Shown here: one piece after another, positions 7,973-16,431 of the stretch
How the letters are laid out: every line of letters starts with the position of its first letter
Numbering within the stretch: position 1 is the first letter of the stretch
Assembly: GCF_009711205.1 (NCBI RefSeq)
Contig: NZ_WMIG01000007.1
Span: 1 to 64,000 of the forward strand
Source: Paracoccus litorisediminis
GTDB taxonomy: Bacteria > Pseudomonadota > Alphaproteobacteria > Rhodobacterales > Rhodobacteraceae
Direction of reading: 5' to 3'
Length of the DNA stretch: 64,000 nucleotides
Position numbers and translations under genes: made by a program
The notes under the pieces: model-generated
Database searches by the model: none
Seen by the model: the letters and a program-made list of their open reading frames with translations, nothing else
What the model was told of the DNA's origin: nothing

Positions 7973-8850
7973 GCCTGTCTCCGGAATTGCATCAGCAGCG
8001 GGATCAGGGCCAGTGCCGCGATCCACGGGCCGAGATCGCGATAGCGCAGCATGGTCAACTGGGTATCTTTGGTCAGCCCCGAACGGGTCAGTCCCGCGAT
8101 CACCGGCGCGGGTGAGGTCGCGTCGGCGCTGCCCTGCGGCGCAAGACCCGTCAGTGCTGCCGTATCCGTTCCGCGCGTGCCCTCGACGCTTAGCGACCAC
8201 AGGCCGATATCCTTCTGCCGCAGGCGCTCGGCCTCGGCCAGGGCGGCGGGGTGGTCGGCGCCGCCGCCGTCCGAGATCAGCACCAGATCAGCCCGCGAAG
8301 TTCCGGCCAGCATCTGCCCGGCCAAGGCCAGCGCGGCGGCGGGATTGCTGCCGCGATCGGGCAAGGTTTGCGGGTCAAGCACGGCGATCAGGCTGTCCAG
8401 CACCTGCGGGTCGGTAGTGGGGGCGCTGGCGGCATAGGCCTCTCGCGCGAATAGGATCAGGCCGACGGGTCGACCGGCCAGCCCGGCGATGACCTGCGCG
8501 GCTGCGGCCTGCCCATCGGCAAGGCCGCTGGCATTGGCCCCACCCGTGACCGAGGGCGACATGTCCAGCGCCAGCAGCACCGCGTCGGATTGGGCAAAGA
8601 CCGGCATGTCGGCGCGGGGCAGGGCCGGACCGGCCAGCCCAAGGGCCAGTGCCGCCGCCCCGGCCAACGGCGCCAGATGCGCCCGTCCGCCTTGCCGGTC
8701 CAGCCAGCCAAGCGCCGCCAGTCCGCCCAGCATCGGTGCGGGCAGCACCGTTTGCCAGCCGCCCGCATCCGGGCCGCGTCGCCACAGCCACAGCGCCAAA
8801 GCTGCGATCAGAGGCAGGGCCAGCAGCCACCATGGACGCAGCAGGATCAT
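7969..8850 (-). CDS. batB: VWA-domain membrane protein (BatB-like)
   Basis: 293 aa from ATG 8850, an ATGA overlap with the stop of BatA. Membrane segments lie at the N terminus (LLALPLIAALALWLW) and C terminus (WIAALALIPLLMQF), with a von Willebrand A domain between them whose MIDAS motif reads LDMSPSVTGG. The MIDAS is only partly conserved compared with DxSxS in BatA. The pair of VWA proteins is the hallmark of Bat operons. Confidence 0.82.
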   Translation of the reverse strand: MILLRPWWLLALPLIAALALWLWRRGPDAGGWQTVLPAPMLGGLAALGWLDRQGGRAHLAPLAGAAALALGLAGPALPRADMPVFAQSDAVLLALDMSPSVTGGANASGLADGQAAAAQVIAGLAGRPVGLILFAREAYAASAPTTDPQVLDSLIAVLDPQTLPDRGSNPAAALALAGQMLAGTSRADLVLISDGGGADHPAALAEAERLRQKDIGLWSLSVEGTRGTDTAALTGLAPQGSADATSPAPVIAGLTRSGLTKDTQLTMLRYRDLGPWIAALALIPLLMQFRRQA

Positions 8851-9773
8851 CCACGCCTCCATGCCAAGGCCAGCAAGGCTGCCAGCGCCAATAGCGCAGG
8901 CCAGATCCACAGCGATTGCAGATAGCGCAGCGGCGGGCGGTCCGAGGGGTTGGGCTCCAACCGGTCCAACGTCGCGGCCATTTGGGTCAGATCCTCCATC
9001 CCGCGCACGCGAAAGCTGGTGCCCTGCGTGGCCTCGGCGATCTCGCGCAGGGTCTTGGCGTCCACCGCATCCCGCGATTCCGGGCTGGTTTCCAGATCGT
9101 CGGGACCAAGGGCAATGGTATGGGTGCGAATGCCGTGACCTGCCGCCAGCCGTGCCGCGTCCACCGCGCCGACCTTGCCCGAGGTGTCGACGCCGTCCGA
9201 CAGCAGCACGATCACCCGTGTCGGCGCCTCGCTCTGCGCCAGACGGCGGGTGGCCAGCCCCAAACCGTCGGAAATCGCCGTGGCCCGACCGGAAATGCCG
9301 ATCTGCGCCTCGTCTATGGCGCGGGCGACGGCATCGACGTCGAAGGTGATCGGCTGGGCGAAATAGGCGCGGTCGCCAAAGATCACCAGCCCGATCCGGT
9401 CACCCTTGCGTGCGGCTACAAAACGCGAGGCGACGCGTTTCACCGCATCCAGCCTTGAGATGGGCTGGCCGTCCAGGGCGAAATCCTGCTTCTCCATGCT
9501 GCCCGACAGGTCCAGCACCAGCACGATGTCGCGCCCCGATGCGGGCAGGGCCGAGCTGTCACGCTGCACCGCCGGACCGGCCAGCGCCACGACCAGCGCG
9601 ACCCATGCCAGCGCGGCCAAGGCGTGGCCTGACTTACCCGCTTGGGCGGGGTTGACCGCAGCAAAGACATGACCCGGCACGCGCAGGCCGCCCCGCGCGG
9701 CCGAGGCGGGCAGCAGGCGGACCAGAAACGGCAGCGGCAACAGCAGCAGCGCCAAGGGAAAGGTCAAGGTCAT
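8847..9773 (-). CDS. batA: VWA-domain membrane protein (BatA-like)
   Basis: 308 aa. N-terminal membrane segments, VWA domain with intact MIDAS LDLSGSMEKQDF near residue 88 and the second metal-site TAISDGLG, and a C-terminal membrane helix (WIWPALLALAALLALAW). MoxR ATPases are thought to act on such VWA proteins, possibly as metal-dependent chaperone partners. Its start overlaps the end of the DUF4381 gene by 4 bp. Confidence 0.85.
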   Translation of the reverse strand: MTLTFPLALLLLPLPFLVRLLPASAARGGLRVPGHVFAAVNPAQAGKSGHALAALAWVALVVALAGPAVQRDSSALPASGRDIVLVLDLSGSMEKQDFALDGQPISRLDAVKRVASRFVAARKGDRIGLVIFGDRAYFAQPITFDVDAVARAIDEAQIGISGRATAISDGLGLATRRLAQSEAPTRVIVLLSDGVDTSGKVGAVDAARLAAGHGIRTHTIALGPDDLETSPESRDAVDAKTLREIAEATQGTSFRVRGMEDLTQMAATLDRLEPNPSDRPPLRYLQSLWIWPALLALAALLALAWRRG

Positions 9774-10108
9774 CGCGCCCGCCTTTGCCGGTTGGCGATG
9801 CGTTCCACGGTGACCTCATCCGGGGCAGGGGCCGCGCCATAGGCGGCGGGGCGCAGGGCCTCGGGCAGATGGCCCAGAATGCGCGCGATGGCCAGCAGAC
9901 GTTGCTGCGGGGCCAGACCGCGCGTGGCCCGGACTTGAGCCCGCTGCGACACGCGCCGCGTCAGCAGTGGCGACAGGATCATGGCCAGCAGCAGTCCCAG
10001 CAGCAGGCCCAGACCAAAGGCGGCCAGCAATTCGCGCCAGCCTGCGGTCAGCACGCTGGCGGGCAGGCGGCTGGGGGCAAGGGCCGCGATCAACTCATCC
10101 GGCGTCAT
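9770..10108 (-). CDS. DUF4381-like small membrane protein
   Basis: 112 aa from ATG 10108, overlapping the DUF58 gene by 14 bp. One strong membrane helix (LLAAFGLGLLLGLLLAMIL) near residues 20-45 and a charged cytoplasmic C terminus. It fits the DUF4381 member normally placed between DUF58 and BatA in these operons. Biochemical role unknown. Confidence 0.7.
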   Translation of the reverse strand: MTPDELIAALAPSRLPASVLTAGWRELLAAFGLGLLLGLLLAMILSPLLTRRVSQRAQVRATRGLAPQQRLLAIARILGHLPEALRPAAYGAAPAPDEVTVERIANRQRRAR

Positions 10109-10940
10109 CGGGCCAAACCAGATGCGGGGTCGCACCCAGCTTGCGCAGATGCGCCAGCAGGGGCTGAGGATCAAGGGCTGCAATCCGTCCGAAACGGCTG
10201 GCCGCGCCATCCGTGACCGCCAACGCCGGGCGCGGCGGTTGGGTCTCGGCTGGGTCGAGGATCAGGTGGATCTCGACCCGCCTGCTGCGCGCCAGTTGGC
10301 CCAAGGCAGGCTCGATCCCTGCCAGCGCCTCGGGGCCGGTCGCCAGATGCACACGCCCGCCCGCGCTGGATTGGCGCAGCGCCAGCGCAAGCACCGGGGC
10401 CAGCGACGCGGGACCGTGATCCGTCTGCCGGACCAGCGCAAGGTCATGGCTATGGGTCAGCAGCCGGGCCAGCTGGCGCATCTGCGCCTGACCTGCGCTG
10501 GCGGCCAGACTGGCCGGGGCCGCGTCGCCGGCGACCAGCAACCCGACCGAGCCGCCCCGATCAATGGCCCGCCAGCCCAGCATCGCCAGATGCCGTGCCG
10601 CCCGGACCGAGCGTAGCGCCGTCCCCGTGCCCCACAGCATCGGTCTGCGGAAATCGGCGATCAGCAGCGTGCTGTCGTCGCGGTCTTCGTGAAAGCTGCG
10701 GACATGCAGATGCCCGGTGCGCGCCGATGCGGCAGGATCAATGCGGCGGGGATCGTCGCCATCGGCAAAGGCGCGGATCTCGCGCAGGTCGATGCCCTGA
10801 CCGCTGATCCGGGCGGGCAATGCGCCGGGTCGTCGGCTGGCGGGCCGCAGGCGGGCGGTATGGGCCGGGGGGCGCAGCGCCAGAAGTTCGGCTTCGGTCA
10901 GGCGCAGGCCGGGATGGTCCAGCGCCCTTGGCAATGTCAC
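10095..10940 (-). CDS. DUF58 protein of the MoxR operon
   Basis: 281 aa from GTG 10940, a GTGA overlap with the MoxR stop. The DUF58 core motif is clear: FADGDDPRRIDPAASARTG then LHVRSFHEDRDDS, matching the GDD-R-IDW-ARTG consensus, with IDP in place of IDW. The fold is VWA-related. DUF58 proteins almost always follow a MoxR ATPase. Longer upstream frames run into MoxR coding sequence and are rejected. Confidence 0.82.
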   Translation of the reverse strand: MTLPRALDHPGLRLTEAELLALRPPAHTARLRPASRRPGALPARISGQGIDLREIRAFADGDDPRRIDPAASARTGHLHVRSFHEDRDDSTLLIADFRRPMLWGTGTALRSVRAARHLAMLGWRAIDRGGSVGLLVAGDAAPASLAASAGQAQMRQLARLLTHSHDLALVRQTDHGPASLAPVLALALRQSSAGGRVHLATGPEALAGIEPALGQLARSRRVEIHLILDPAETQPPRPALAVTDGAASRFGRIAALDPQPLLAHLRKLGATPHLVWPDDAG

Positions 10941-11899
10941 CACGGCCGGACCTCGCGCAGGACATCGGCGATCAGGCTGCGCCCTGTGCGGCCCTCGGAC
11001 AGGGCCTGCCAATTCGGGATCAGGCGGTGGGCCAGCGCGTCCTGGGTCAGGGCCTCGACATCCTCGGGCAGGCCATGGTCGCGGCCCTGAAGCCATGCGC
11101 GCGCGCGCACGGCGGCAGCCAACGCCAGCGTGCCGCGCGGCGACACCGGATGTTCGACCCATTGCGCGACCGCGCCGCCGGGCCGTGTCGCCATCACCAG
11201 TCGAACGATGAAATCCTTGAGCGCCGGGGCCAGATGGACGCGGGCCACGGCCTCGCGCGCGGCATGGATCTGGTCCAGCGCAATCGGCAGGGCGCGCGCG
11301 GTGGGCGGTGCTGCCAGCTCGGCCTCGACCAGATCGAGGATGCCACGCTCGGTTTCGGCATCGGGCATGTCCAGCGACAGATGCAGCAGGAAACGGTCCA
11401 TCTGCGCCTCGGGCAGGGGGAAGGTGCCCTCATGCTCGATGGGGTTCTGGGTCGCAACGACCATGAACGGATCGGGCAGGGGGCGGGTGATCCCACCCGA
11501 GGTGACCTGACCTTCGGCCATGGCCTCCAGCAGCGCCGATTGCACCTTGGGCGGGGCACGGTTGATTTCGTCCACCAGAACCAGCGTGTGAAAGACCGGA
11601 CCGGGCACGAAATCGAAACTGCCGCTTTCGGCGCGATAGACCTGCGTGCCGGTCAGGTCCGAGGGCAGCAGGTCGGGCGTGCACTGGATGCGGGCATGGC
11701 TGCCCGGCAGATGCGCCGCCAGCCGCTTGACCGCGCGCGTCTTGGCGATGCCGGGCGGCCCTTCCAGCAGCACATGGCCCCCGGCCAGCAGCGCGATGAC
11801 CAGCCGCTCGACCAGCCGTTCATGGCCGACAAGACCGCTGGCGACATCGGCGGCCAGCCGGGTGACCGGATCCGCGGTAATCGGTTCGAGTTGTGTCAT
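10937..11899 (-). CDS. MoxR-family AAA+ ATPase
   Basis: 320 aa from ATG 11899, with GGAGAAGG 5 bp upstream. Walker A GPPGIAKT, Walker B LVLVDEINRAP, sensor 1 VVATQNPIE and a PEAQMDRF arginine-finger region are all visible. First gene of the seven-gene minus-strand operon (MoxR, DUF58, DUF4381, BatA, BatB, TPR, BatD). MoxR ATPases are cytosolic chaperone-like machines acting with VWA partners. Confidence in the family is high; the client is unknown. Confidence 0.92.
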   Translation of the reverse strand: MTQLEPITADPVTRLAADVASGLVGHERLVERLVIALLAGGHVLLEGPPGIAKTRAVKRLAAHLPGSHARIQCTPDLLPSDLTGTQVYRAESGSFDFVPGPVFHTLVLVDEINRAPPKVQSALLEAMAEGQVTSGGITRPLPDPFMVVATQNPIEHEGTFPLPEAQMDRFLLHLSLDMPDAETERGILDLVEAELAAPPTARALPIALDQIHAAREAVARVHLAPALKDFIVRLVMATRPGGAVAQWVEHPVSPRGTLALAAAVRARAWLQGRDHGLPEDVEALTQDALAHRLIPNWQALSEGRTGRSLIADVLREVRPW

Positions 11900-11992
11900 T
11901 GTCCTTCTCCCCTGCGGGAAGTTGACCCGAGGGCGGGCAACTTCTCCAAGGGAATTCTGGCGGACATCAGACAAAGGGCGGAAGGGCGCGCC

Positions 11993-12493
11993 CTAGCGGC
12001 GGGTGATCCCTTCAAGCGGCTGCGGCGGATAGGGCTGCGTCACCAGATAGTTCTTGCGCTTTTCGTAGAAGGCGTTGCCCCCCGCCACCAGCACGTAATG
12101 CATGTTGTCGTAGGAAAAGCGGCTGCCGGCATGATGGAAGAACATCGCATTGCCGATCATCGGATGACGCTCACCCCGCATGACCGATCGGGCGGCCTCG
12201 GTCAGCTTCGGCGAGGGTTTCATCTTGCGGGTCATGACGCCGGGCGCGAATTGGCGCTTCTGCGCGACGACGCCGCAGACGGATCGCGGGTATTGCCCGG
12301 ATTCGACCCGGTTCATCACCACACTGCCGACGGCGATCATGCCGTCACGGCTGGACTGGTTCGATTCGAAATACATGGCGCGCTCCATGCATTCCAGTTC
12401 GCTGTGCCGCCGGGGCATCCCGCAGCCCGCCAGAAGCAGCAGTGCCGAGGCGCAGCAGACTGCGATCCCCAGTTTCGAGTTCGAAAGATTCAT
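11993..12493 (-). CDS. SleB-type cell wall hydrolase, lipoprotein
   Basis: 166 aa. Lipoprotein signal LLLLAGC, then the Hydrolase_2 (SleB) fold: ECMERAMYFESN with the predicted catalytic Glu, GMIAVGSVVMNRV, QFAPGV and MFFHHAG. Such enzymes cleave peptidoglycan and, as a lipoprotein, this one acts in the periplasm. It lies 94 bp upstream of MoxR on the same strand and may be read into it. Confidence 0.85.
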   Translation of the reverse strand: MNLSNSKLGIAVCCASALLLLAGCGMPRRHSELECMERAMYFESNQSSRDGMIAVGSVVMNRVESGQYPRSVCGVVAQKRQFAPGVMTRKMKPSPKLTEAARSVMRGERHPMIGNAMFFHHAGSRFSYDNMHYVLVAGGNAFYEKRKNYLVTQPYPPQPLEGITRR

Positions 12494-12634
12494 GCTCGGT
12501 CCCTCATGGCGCTCGTGCGGCGCTTCTTGTTCTGAATTCTTAACAGCAGGCGGCGGGCTGGCTCAACACCGCGCGCACAGCTTGCGCGGGAATGCGCAGC
12601 ACCCCACAATCCGGTGACGAGCACGGAGGCCAGC

Positions 12635-13024
12635 ATGGCACGCAAGGATTTTGATCCCGAAACGGTCCGTCCCGATGGACGCCCTGCGGCCAAGGGGCCG
12701 CTTTACGATGCCTCGGGCGACGGCCCATGGCGCGGCAATATTCCCGGCGAACTTCTGGGCGGTCCGGTCACTGTGCTGGCCTATGGCAATGACACCCCCG
12801 GCGCGGGGCCGCGCCTGCATGTCCACCCCTATGACGAAACCTTCATCGTCATTGCGGGCCGGGCGCGGTTCTTTGTCGGGGATGAGGTGATCGAGGCCGG
12901 GGCAGGCGAAGTGGTGCTGGGACCGAAGGGCGTGCCGCATCGGTTCGTGAATATCGGGCCGGGACGGCTGCAGACCATCGACATTCACCACGCACCGCGC
13001 TGGATCCAGACCGATCTGGACTAG
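12635..13024 (+). CDS. Cupin-domain protein
   Basis: 129 aa. ATG 12635 is chosen because GGAGG sits 5 bp upstream; an earlier GTG at 12614 has none. Cupin motif 1 is HVHPYDETFIVIAGRARFFVG with metal ligands H, H and E, motif 2 is GPKGVPHRFVNIGPG. A single small cupin barrel of this type could be a metal-dependent isomerase/dioxygenase or a sugar-binding protein; no context decides. It converges on the next gene with a 4-bp overlap. Confidence 0.85.
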   Translation: MARKDFDPETVRPDGRPAAKGPLYDASGDGPWRGNIPGELLGGPVTVLAYGNDTPGAGPRLHVHPYDETFIVIAGRARFFVGDEVIEAGAGEVVLGPKGVPHRFVNIGPGRLQTIDIHHAPRWIQTDLD

Positions 13025-13869
13025 GGTGACGGTGGGGGCGCGTCGGTCTGCGACTTGGACAGGAATTTCTGCTTGCGGGTCTTGGGGCGGATCCTGCGGA
13101 AGGAGTTGTCGAAGAACCGCAACACCTTGGTCACGGACATCAGGCGGTCGACGATCGAGCTGAGGCCCAGCATGCGCTCGGACAGAACCTCATCGGCGGT
13201 CAGCGCGATGTCGGTGGTCGAGAATTGCGGGAAATGCGTGGCGATCGACAGGTAGGGATTTTCCGGCGCACCGCCGATGATCCGGAACTTGCCCTCGCGG
13301 GACAGCAGGCGCAGCAGGACTTGCTCAAATGTCCAGTCGTGGACGTCAAAGACTTTCCAGCGCTCGCTGCGCTTTGAGGAAAATCCGGCCAGATGAACCT
13401 GTGCGGGCAGATCCAAGGATTGTAGCCACATGCACAGGCCGAAGCCGGTCGTCGGGAACTTGTCCTTGGGGTAATAGCCCAGGATCATCTGACCCAGATG
13501 CAGATGACGGACCGGAACGCCGCCGAAAGCCTCGGTCGGGCTGAAGCGCTCGGTCGCCATGATGGCGACATTGACGACACCCAGAAACGAGGCCGGGTCG
13601 AAATAGCCCAAGACATCCGCGACCTCGCGGCGATGGACGACATTCGCGCCCATGGTTCCGCTGCGGCAAGCCAGCAGTGCGGGCCGCCGGAAGGGCGCGC
13701 GTAGAACCTTGTAAACCTTGTTGAAAAAGATGAACAACGTCGTTTCGGGGAAGGTCGAGGCGAGTTCTTCGGCATCGACCTCGTCATTATTCGCGACAAG
13801 GACGATGTCGGTATAGGGCGCAAAGAAGCCGCGCCATTCCTCTCCGCTAAAGGTCAGTTCAGATGTCAT
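13021..13869 (-). CDS. Putative glycosyltransferase, GT29/sialyltransferase-like
   Basis: 282 aa from ATG 13869 (MTSELTF). The late half reads FPTTGFGLCMWLQSL, then VHLAGFSS and VFDVHDWTFEQ, resembling the L/S-motif region of bacterial GT29-like and related proteins in which a TTG...GF...HDW-FE pattern recurs. The basic C terminus (RIRPKTRKQKF) could hold it at the membrane. It follows the GT8 gene on the same strand with an 11-bp overlap. The family call is tentative; a general role in surface glycan assembly is inferred from the neighbours. Confidence 0.5.
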   Translation of the reverse strand: MTSELTFSGEEWRGFFAPYTDIVLVANNDEVDAEELASTFPETTLFIFFNKVYKVLRAPFRRPALLACRSGTMGANVVHRREVADVLGYFDPASFLGVVNVAIMATERFSPTEAFGGVPVRHLHLGQMILGYYPKDKFPTTGFGLCMWLQSLDLPAQVHLAGFSSKRSERWKVFDVHDWTFEQVLLRLLSREGKFRIIGGAPENPYLSIATHFPQFSTTDIALTADEVLSERMLGLSSIVDRLMSVTKVLRFFDNSFRRIRPKTRKQKFLSKSQTDAPPPSP

Positions 13870-14812
13870 CGCCTCTCCAGATACGTGCATCGTTGCTGGC
13901 CTTCAGAAAGGCGCGGATCTTGCCGGCCTTGGGCAGGCCCTCAAGCTTCTTACCCAGATGCAGGGCATATTTGGCAAGCTTTCCCGAAATCGCCGTGTTC
14001 GCGCAAAATCCGGGCCAATCCGTTCCCGCCAGATATTCCGCATATTTCCTCGAATATTCCCGATGGACCCACGCCGCGCCGTTTTGCCACGGCTTTCGCC
14101 GTCCGGTGAAATGCACGATAATCGGATCGCGGATGTCTGGCAAAAATCCGGTCTGGGCATTCCATTTCGGATGAAGTCGCGCCCATTTTCCATCCAGCGC
14201 CGCGTTCAGCGCATCCTGATCCAGTGCGTGATAGGCAGAATGCCGATTTTCAACATTTTGCCGCGCCTGTCCAAGCAGATCGGATTTCAGGCAGGACTGC
14301 CAGTCAAACAGGATCACACCCGAATTGAAATAGGAACTGTCCGGGCCAAGCCCCAACTTGTCCCGGCGCGTCGCAATTTTCTTGGGGAAAGGCACGATGT
14401 AATCATCAACCGCCGCAGCTATATTGCCATGCAGATCCAGATGGGCAAGGGCAGACATCGACCTGACCACCAGCGTATCGGCGTCAAGATAAAGCATCCG
14501 CCGAAAATTCGGCAAGCCGATCTGGTCCAGAAACAATCGCGTCAATGCCGCAGGCGACCAGCGCCCTTTCGATAGTTTCGGAAGCAGTGCACTCTCGAAC
14601 GGGTGGATGTGAATCGTCAGATTTCGCAGCGCGCAGAATTTCTCGACGGCTGCCCGGTCGCGATCCGAGATATCCAGTGCGACCAGATGAAAGGAGGCGG
14701 ATTTACCCAGATTATCGCGTGCCGAAAGCAGGGTGCAGCAGCCCGCCGCAAGCATGTTGCGGTCGGCGCAGGTGATGACGGCAAGGTCATTTTTGGGGTC
14801 GATATCTTCCAT
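13859..14812 (-). CDS. Family 8 glycosyltransferase
   Basis: 317 aa from ATG 14812. GT8 hallmarks: MLYLDADTLVV with the DxD metal motif near residue 97, SYFNSGVILFD near 162, DQDALN, and a C-terminal IVHFTGRRKPW that normally contacts the sugar nucleotide. GT8 enzymes such as the LPS galactosyl- and glucosyltransferases are cytosolic and use UDP-sugars with retention. Divergent from the MptE-like gene and overlapping the GT29-like gene. Confidence 0.88.
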   Translation of the reverse strand: MEDIDPKNDLAVITCADRNMLAAGCCTLLSARDNLGKSASFHLVALDISDRDRAAVEKFCALRNLTIHIHPFESALLPKLSKGRWSPAALTRLFLDQIGLPNFRRMLYLDADTLVVRSMSALAHLDLHGNIAAAVDDYIVPFPKKIATRRDKLGLGPDSSYFNSGVILFDWQSCLKSDLLGQARQNVENRHSAYHALDQDALNAALDGKWARLHPKWNAQTGFLPDIRDPIIVHFTGRRKPWQNGAAWVHREYSRKYAEYLAGTDWPGFCANTAISGKLAKYALHLGKKLEGLPKAGKIRAFLKASNDARIWRGDDI

Positions 14813-14882
14813 TCTTGCGCCATCCCTGCACATCTGCAGAATCGTGACAACCAGACTACAGCCCCGCGAAGGGATATCAATC

Positions 14883-15614
14883 GTGCCAATTCTCAAGGCG
14901 ATCACTGACGGCAGGAAATACGCGTATCGCTTTGTAAAATATAAATTCCTAAGACCTCAGGTGCCACAGTTCAGCGATATTTTGCAGGGAAGGACGGCCG
15001 TGGTTGTCGGCTCGGCACCGTCTTCGACGCGGCCCATCGGCTGGGATACCTCGTTTCGGGTGATCGCGATCAATGCCTCGCAATCTGCGGCCAGCGGCTG
15101 GCTGTTGGAACGGCCCGATATCACGCTGATGCAATTCAACCAGATCGAAGGACAAAACCCGCAGGCAATTGAGGTCCGGCGGGTCTTGCAGGGCAAAAGC
15201 ACCGGCAGGTTGGTCATCATGCATTGGCGTCATGATTTGCCGCGATTGGAACGGGGAATTGCTGCGTTTGGCTATGGCTATGACCAGTTGAGCCTGATGA
15301 GCCGATATGAGCGTATTGCCCTGATGCGCGAATGCACTGGGAAACTGAACCTTGAACTGGACGCTGCAAGCAAGTGGTCGAATGGCATTACCGGCGCGGC
15401 ATTGGCTTTGAAAAGCGGGGCCGAGCGGGTGATATTGACGGGAATAAACCCGTTATCGGCGGGCCACGCCTATAATAATCTGGGGCTGGCGCGGCTGCAT
15501 GCCTCGGCCGATCTTGAGGCGTTGCATCTGTTTCGCGCCAAAAGATATCCGGTCTTTACTGCAGATCCCCATGTTGCCGAGGCAACGGGAATCGCATTAT
15601 GGCAGGGTCAATAG
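14883..15614 (+). CDS. MptE/GT29-like Rossmann protein of glycan cluster
   Basis: 243 aa from GTG 14883, with GAAGGG about 9 bp upstream. The segment TAVVVGSAPSSTRPIGWD is a nucleotide-binding-like loop and SNGITGAALALKSGAERVILTGINP resembles the motif shared by GT29-like sialyltransferases and the MptE/6-hydroxymethylpterin-kinase-like group. Visibly lower GC than its flanks. Probably acts on a surface glycan with the neighbouring transferases. The activity is not established. Confidence 0.5.
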   Translation: MPILKAITDGRKYAYRFVKYKFLRPQVPQFSDILQGRTAVVVGSAPSSTRPIGWDTSFRVIAINASQSAASGWLLERPDITLMQFNQIEGQNPQAIEVRRVLQGKSTGRLVIMHWRHDLPRLERGIAAFGYGYDQLSLMSRYERIALMRECTGKLNLELDAASKWSNGITGAALALKSGAERVILTGINPLSAGHAYNNLGLARLHASADLEALHLFRAKRYPVFTADPHVAEATGIALWQGQ

Positions 15615-15629
15615 CGCTGCCGCGACCAT

Positions 15630-16328
15630 TCACACCGGGTGAAAATCCGGATCAATGGCGCGAGCGGATTTCAGCCATTCATCGGCATATTCCACGTCTT
15701 GCCAATTCTTGAACCAAGGCCCGCCATTGGTGTAATGCACGGCTTTGGGATTGCCACTCTTGGGCTTCTCGCTCCAGCCCTCAAGCCAGTTCCATTCCTC
15801 GGGGATAGCACCGATCTGGTCGTCGCTCGCCCATTGCATCCGATGCAGATAGGCTCCGCTTTCACGGTTGATCAATTCCGGAGTCAGTTTTGCAGTCGCC
15901 GGATGCGCGCAATTGAACAGCATGAAGGACGACCAGTTCTTTCGGGGGTAAGTCGTCTGCGCCTTGCCGTCCATCTTGGTTTCGTTCTTGGGGGTGTAAT
16001 CGTGATGGACGCATAGCACGGCCTTGCTGTCGTCACGGCGTGCCAACAATTCGGCTACATCGCCGAAAAACAGGAAGTCGCAATCGCAGAACAGTGCCCA
16101 GCCCTTGTATCCGGCAAGGTAGGGCGTGAAAAACCGGGAATAGGTGAATTCGGTCGAGGCCAACGGATCGACCTGACGCGTATAAGCCCCGGCATCGACC
16201 AAATCCTGCAACCGGATCGGACGAATATCGACGTCGATCGAGGCATGTTCCAGCAATGAGGCGCGGGCCACCTGATAGGCAATATCTTCGCGTGAATCCC
16301 AGCCAATGAACACCGTCAGGTCGGACAT
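15630..16328 (-). CDS. Glycosyltransferase, GT8-like with CDCD motif
   Basis: 232 aa from ATG 16328, with GAGAGAGG about 6 bp upstream. Begins LTVFIGWDSREDIAYQVA, a typical opening of sugar-nucleotide transferases. Has WALFCDCDFLFFGDV as DxD-type metal motif near residue 84 and SSFMLFNCAH, with a late KAVHYTNGGPWF matching the HFTG-KPW element of GT8. Part of the four-gene glycosyltransferase group; converges on the MptE-like gene. Confidence 0.75.
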   Translation of the reverse strand: MSDLTVFIGWDSREDIAYQVARASLLEHASIDVDIRPIRLQDLVDAGAYTRQVDPLASTEFTYSRFFTPYLAGYKGWALFCDCDFLFFGDVAELLARRDDSKAVLCVHHDYTPKNETKMDGKAQTTYPRKNWSSFMLFNCAHPATAKLTPELINRESGAYLHRMQWASDDQIGAIPEEWNWLEGWSEKPKSGNPKAVHYTNGGPWFKNWQDVEYADEWLKSARAIDPDFHPV

Positions 16329-16431
16329 GAACCCTCTCTCGCCTGTAATGATGCCGTATTGCATGCCTGGCTTGAGATGCTGGGCATTTCATGCAGATCA
16401 TGATCAACCTGCATCGGCGGTCAAGGATGAA

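Noticed and set aside
10820..12535. 571-codon plus-strand frame across MoxR, DUF58 and the hydrolase
   Set aside because: Antisense to three well-supported genes; repetitive Arg/Gly/Gln-rich translation typical of GC-bias artefacts.
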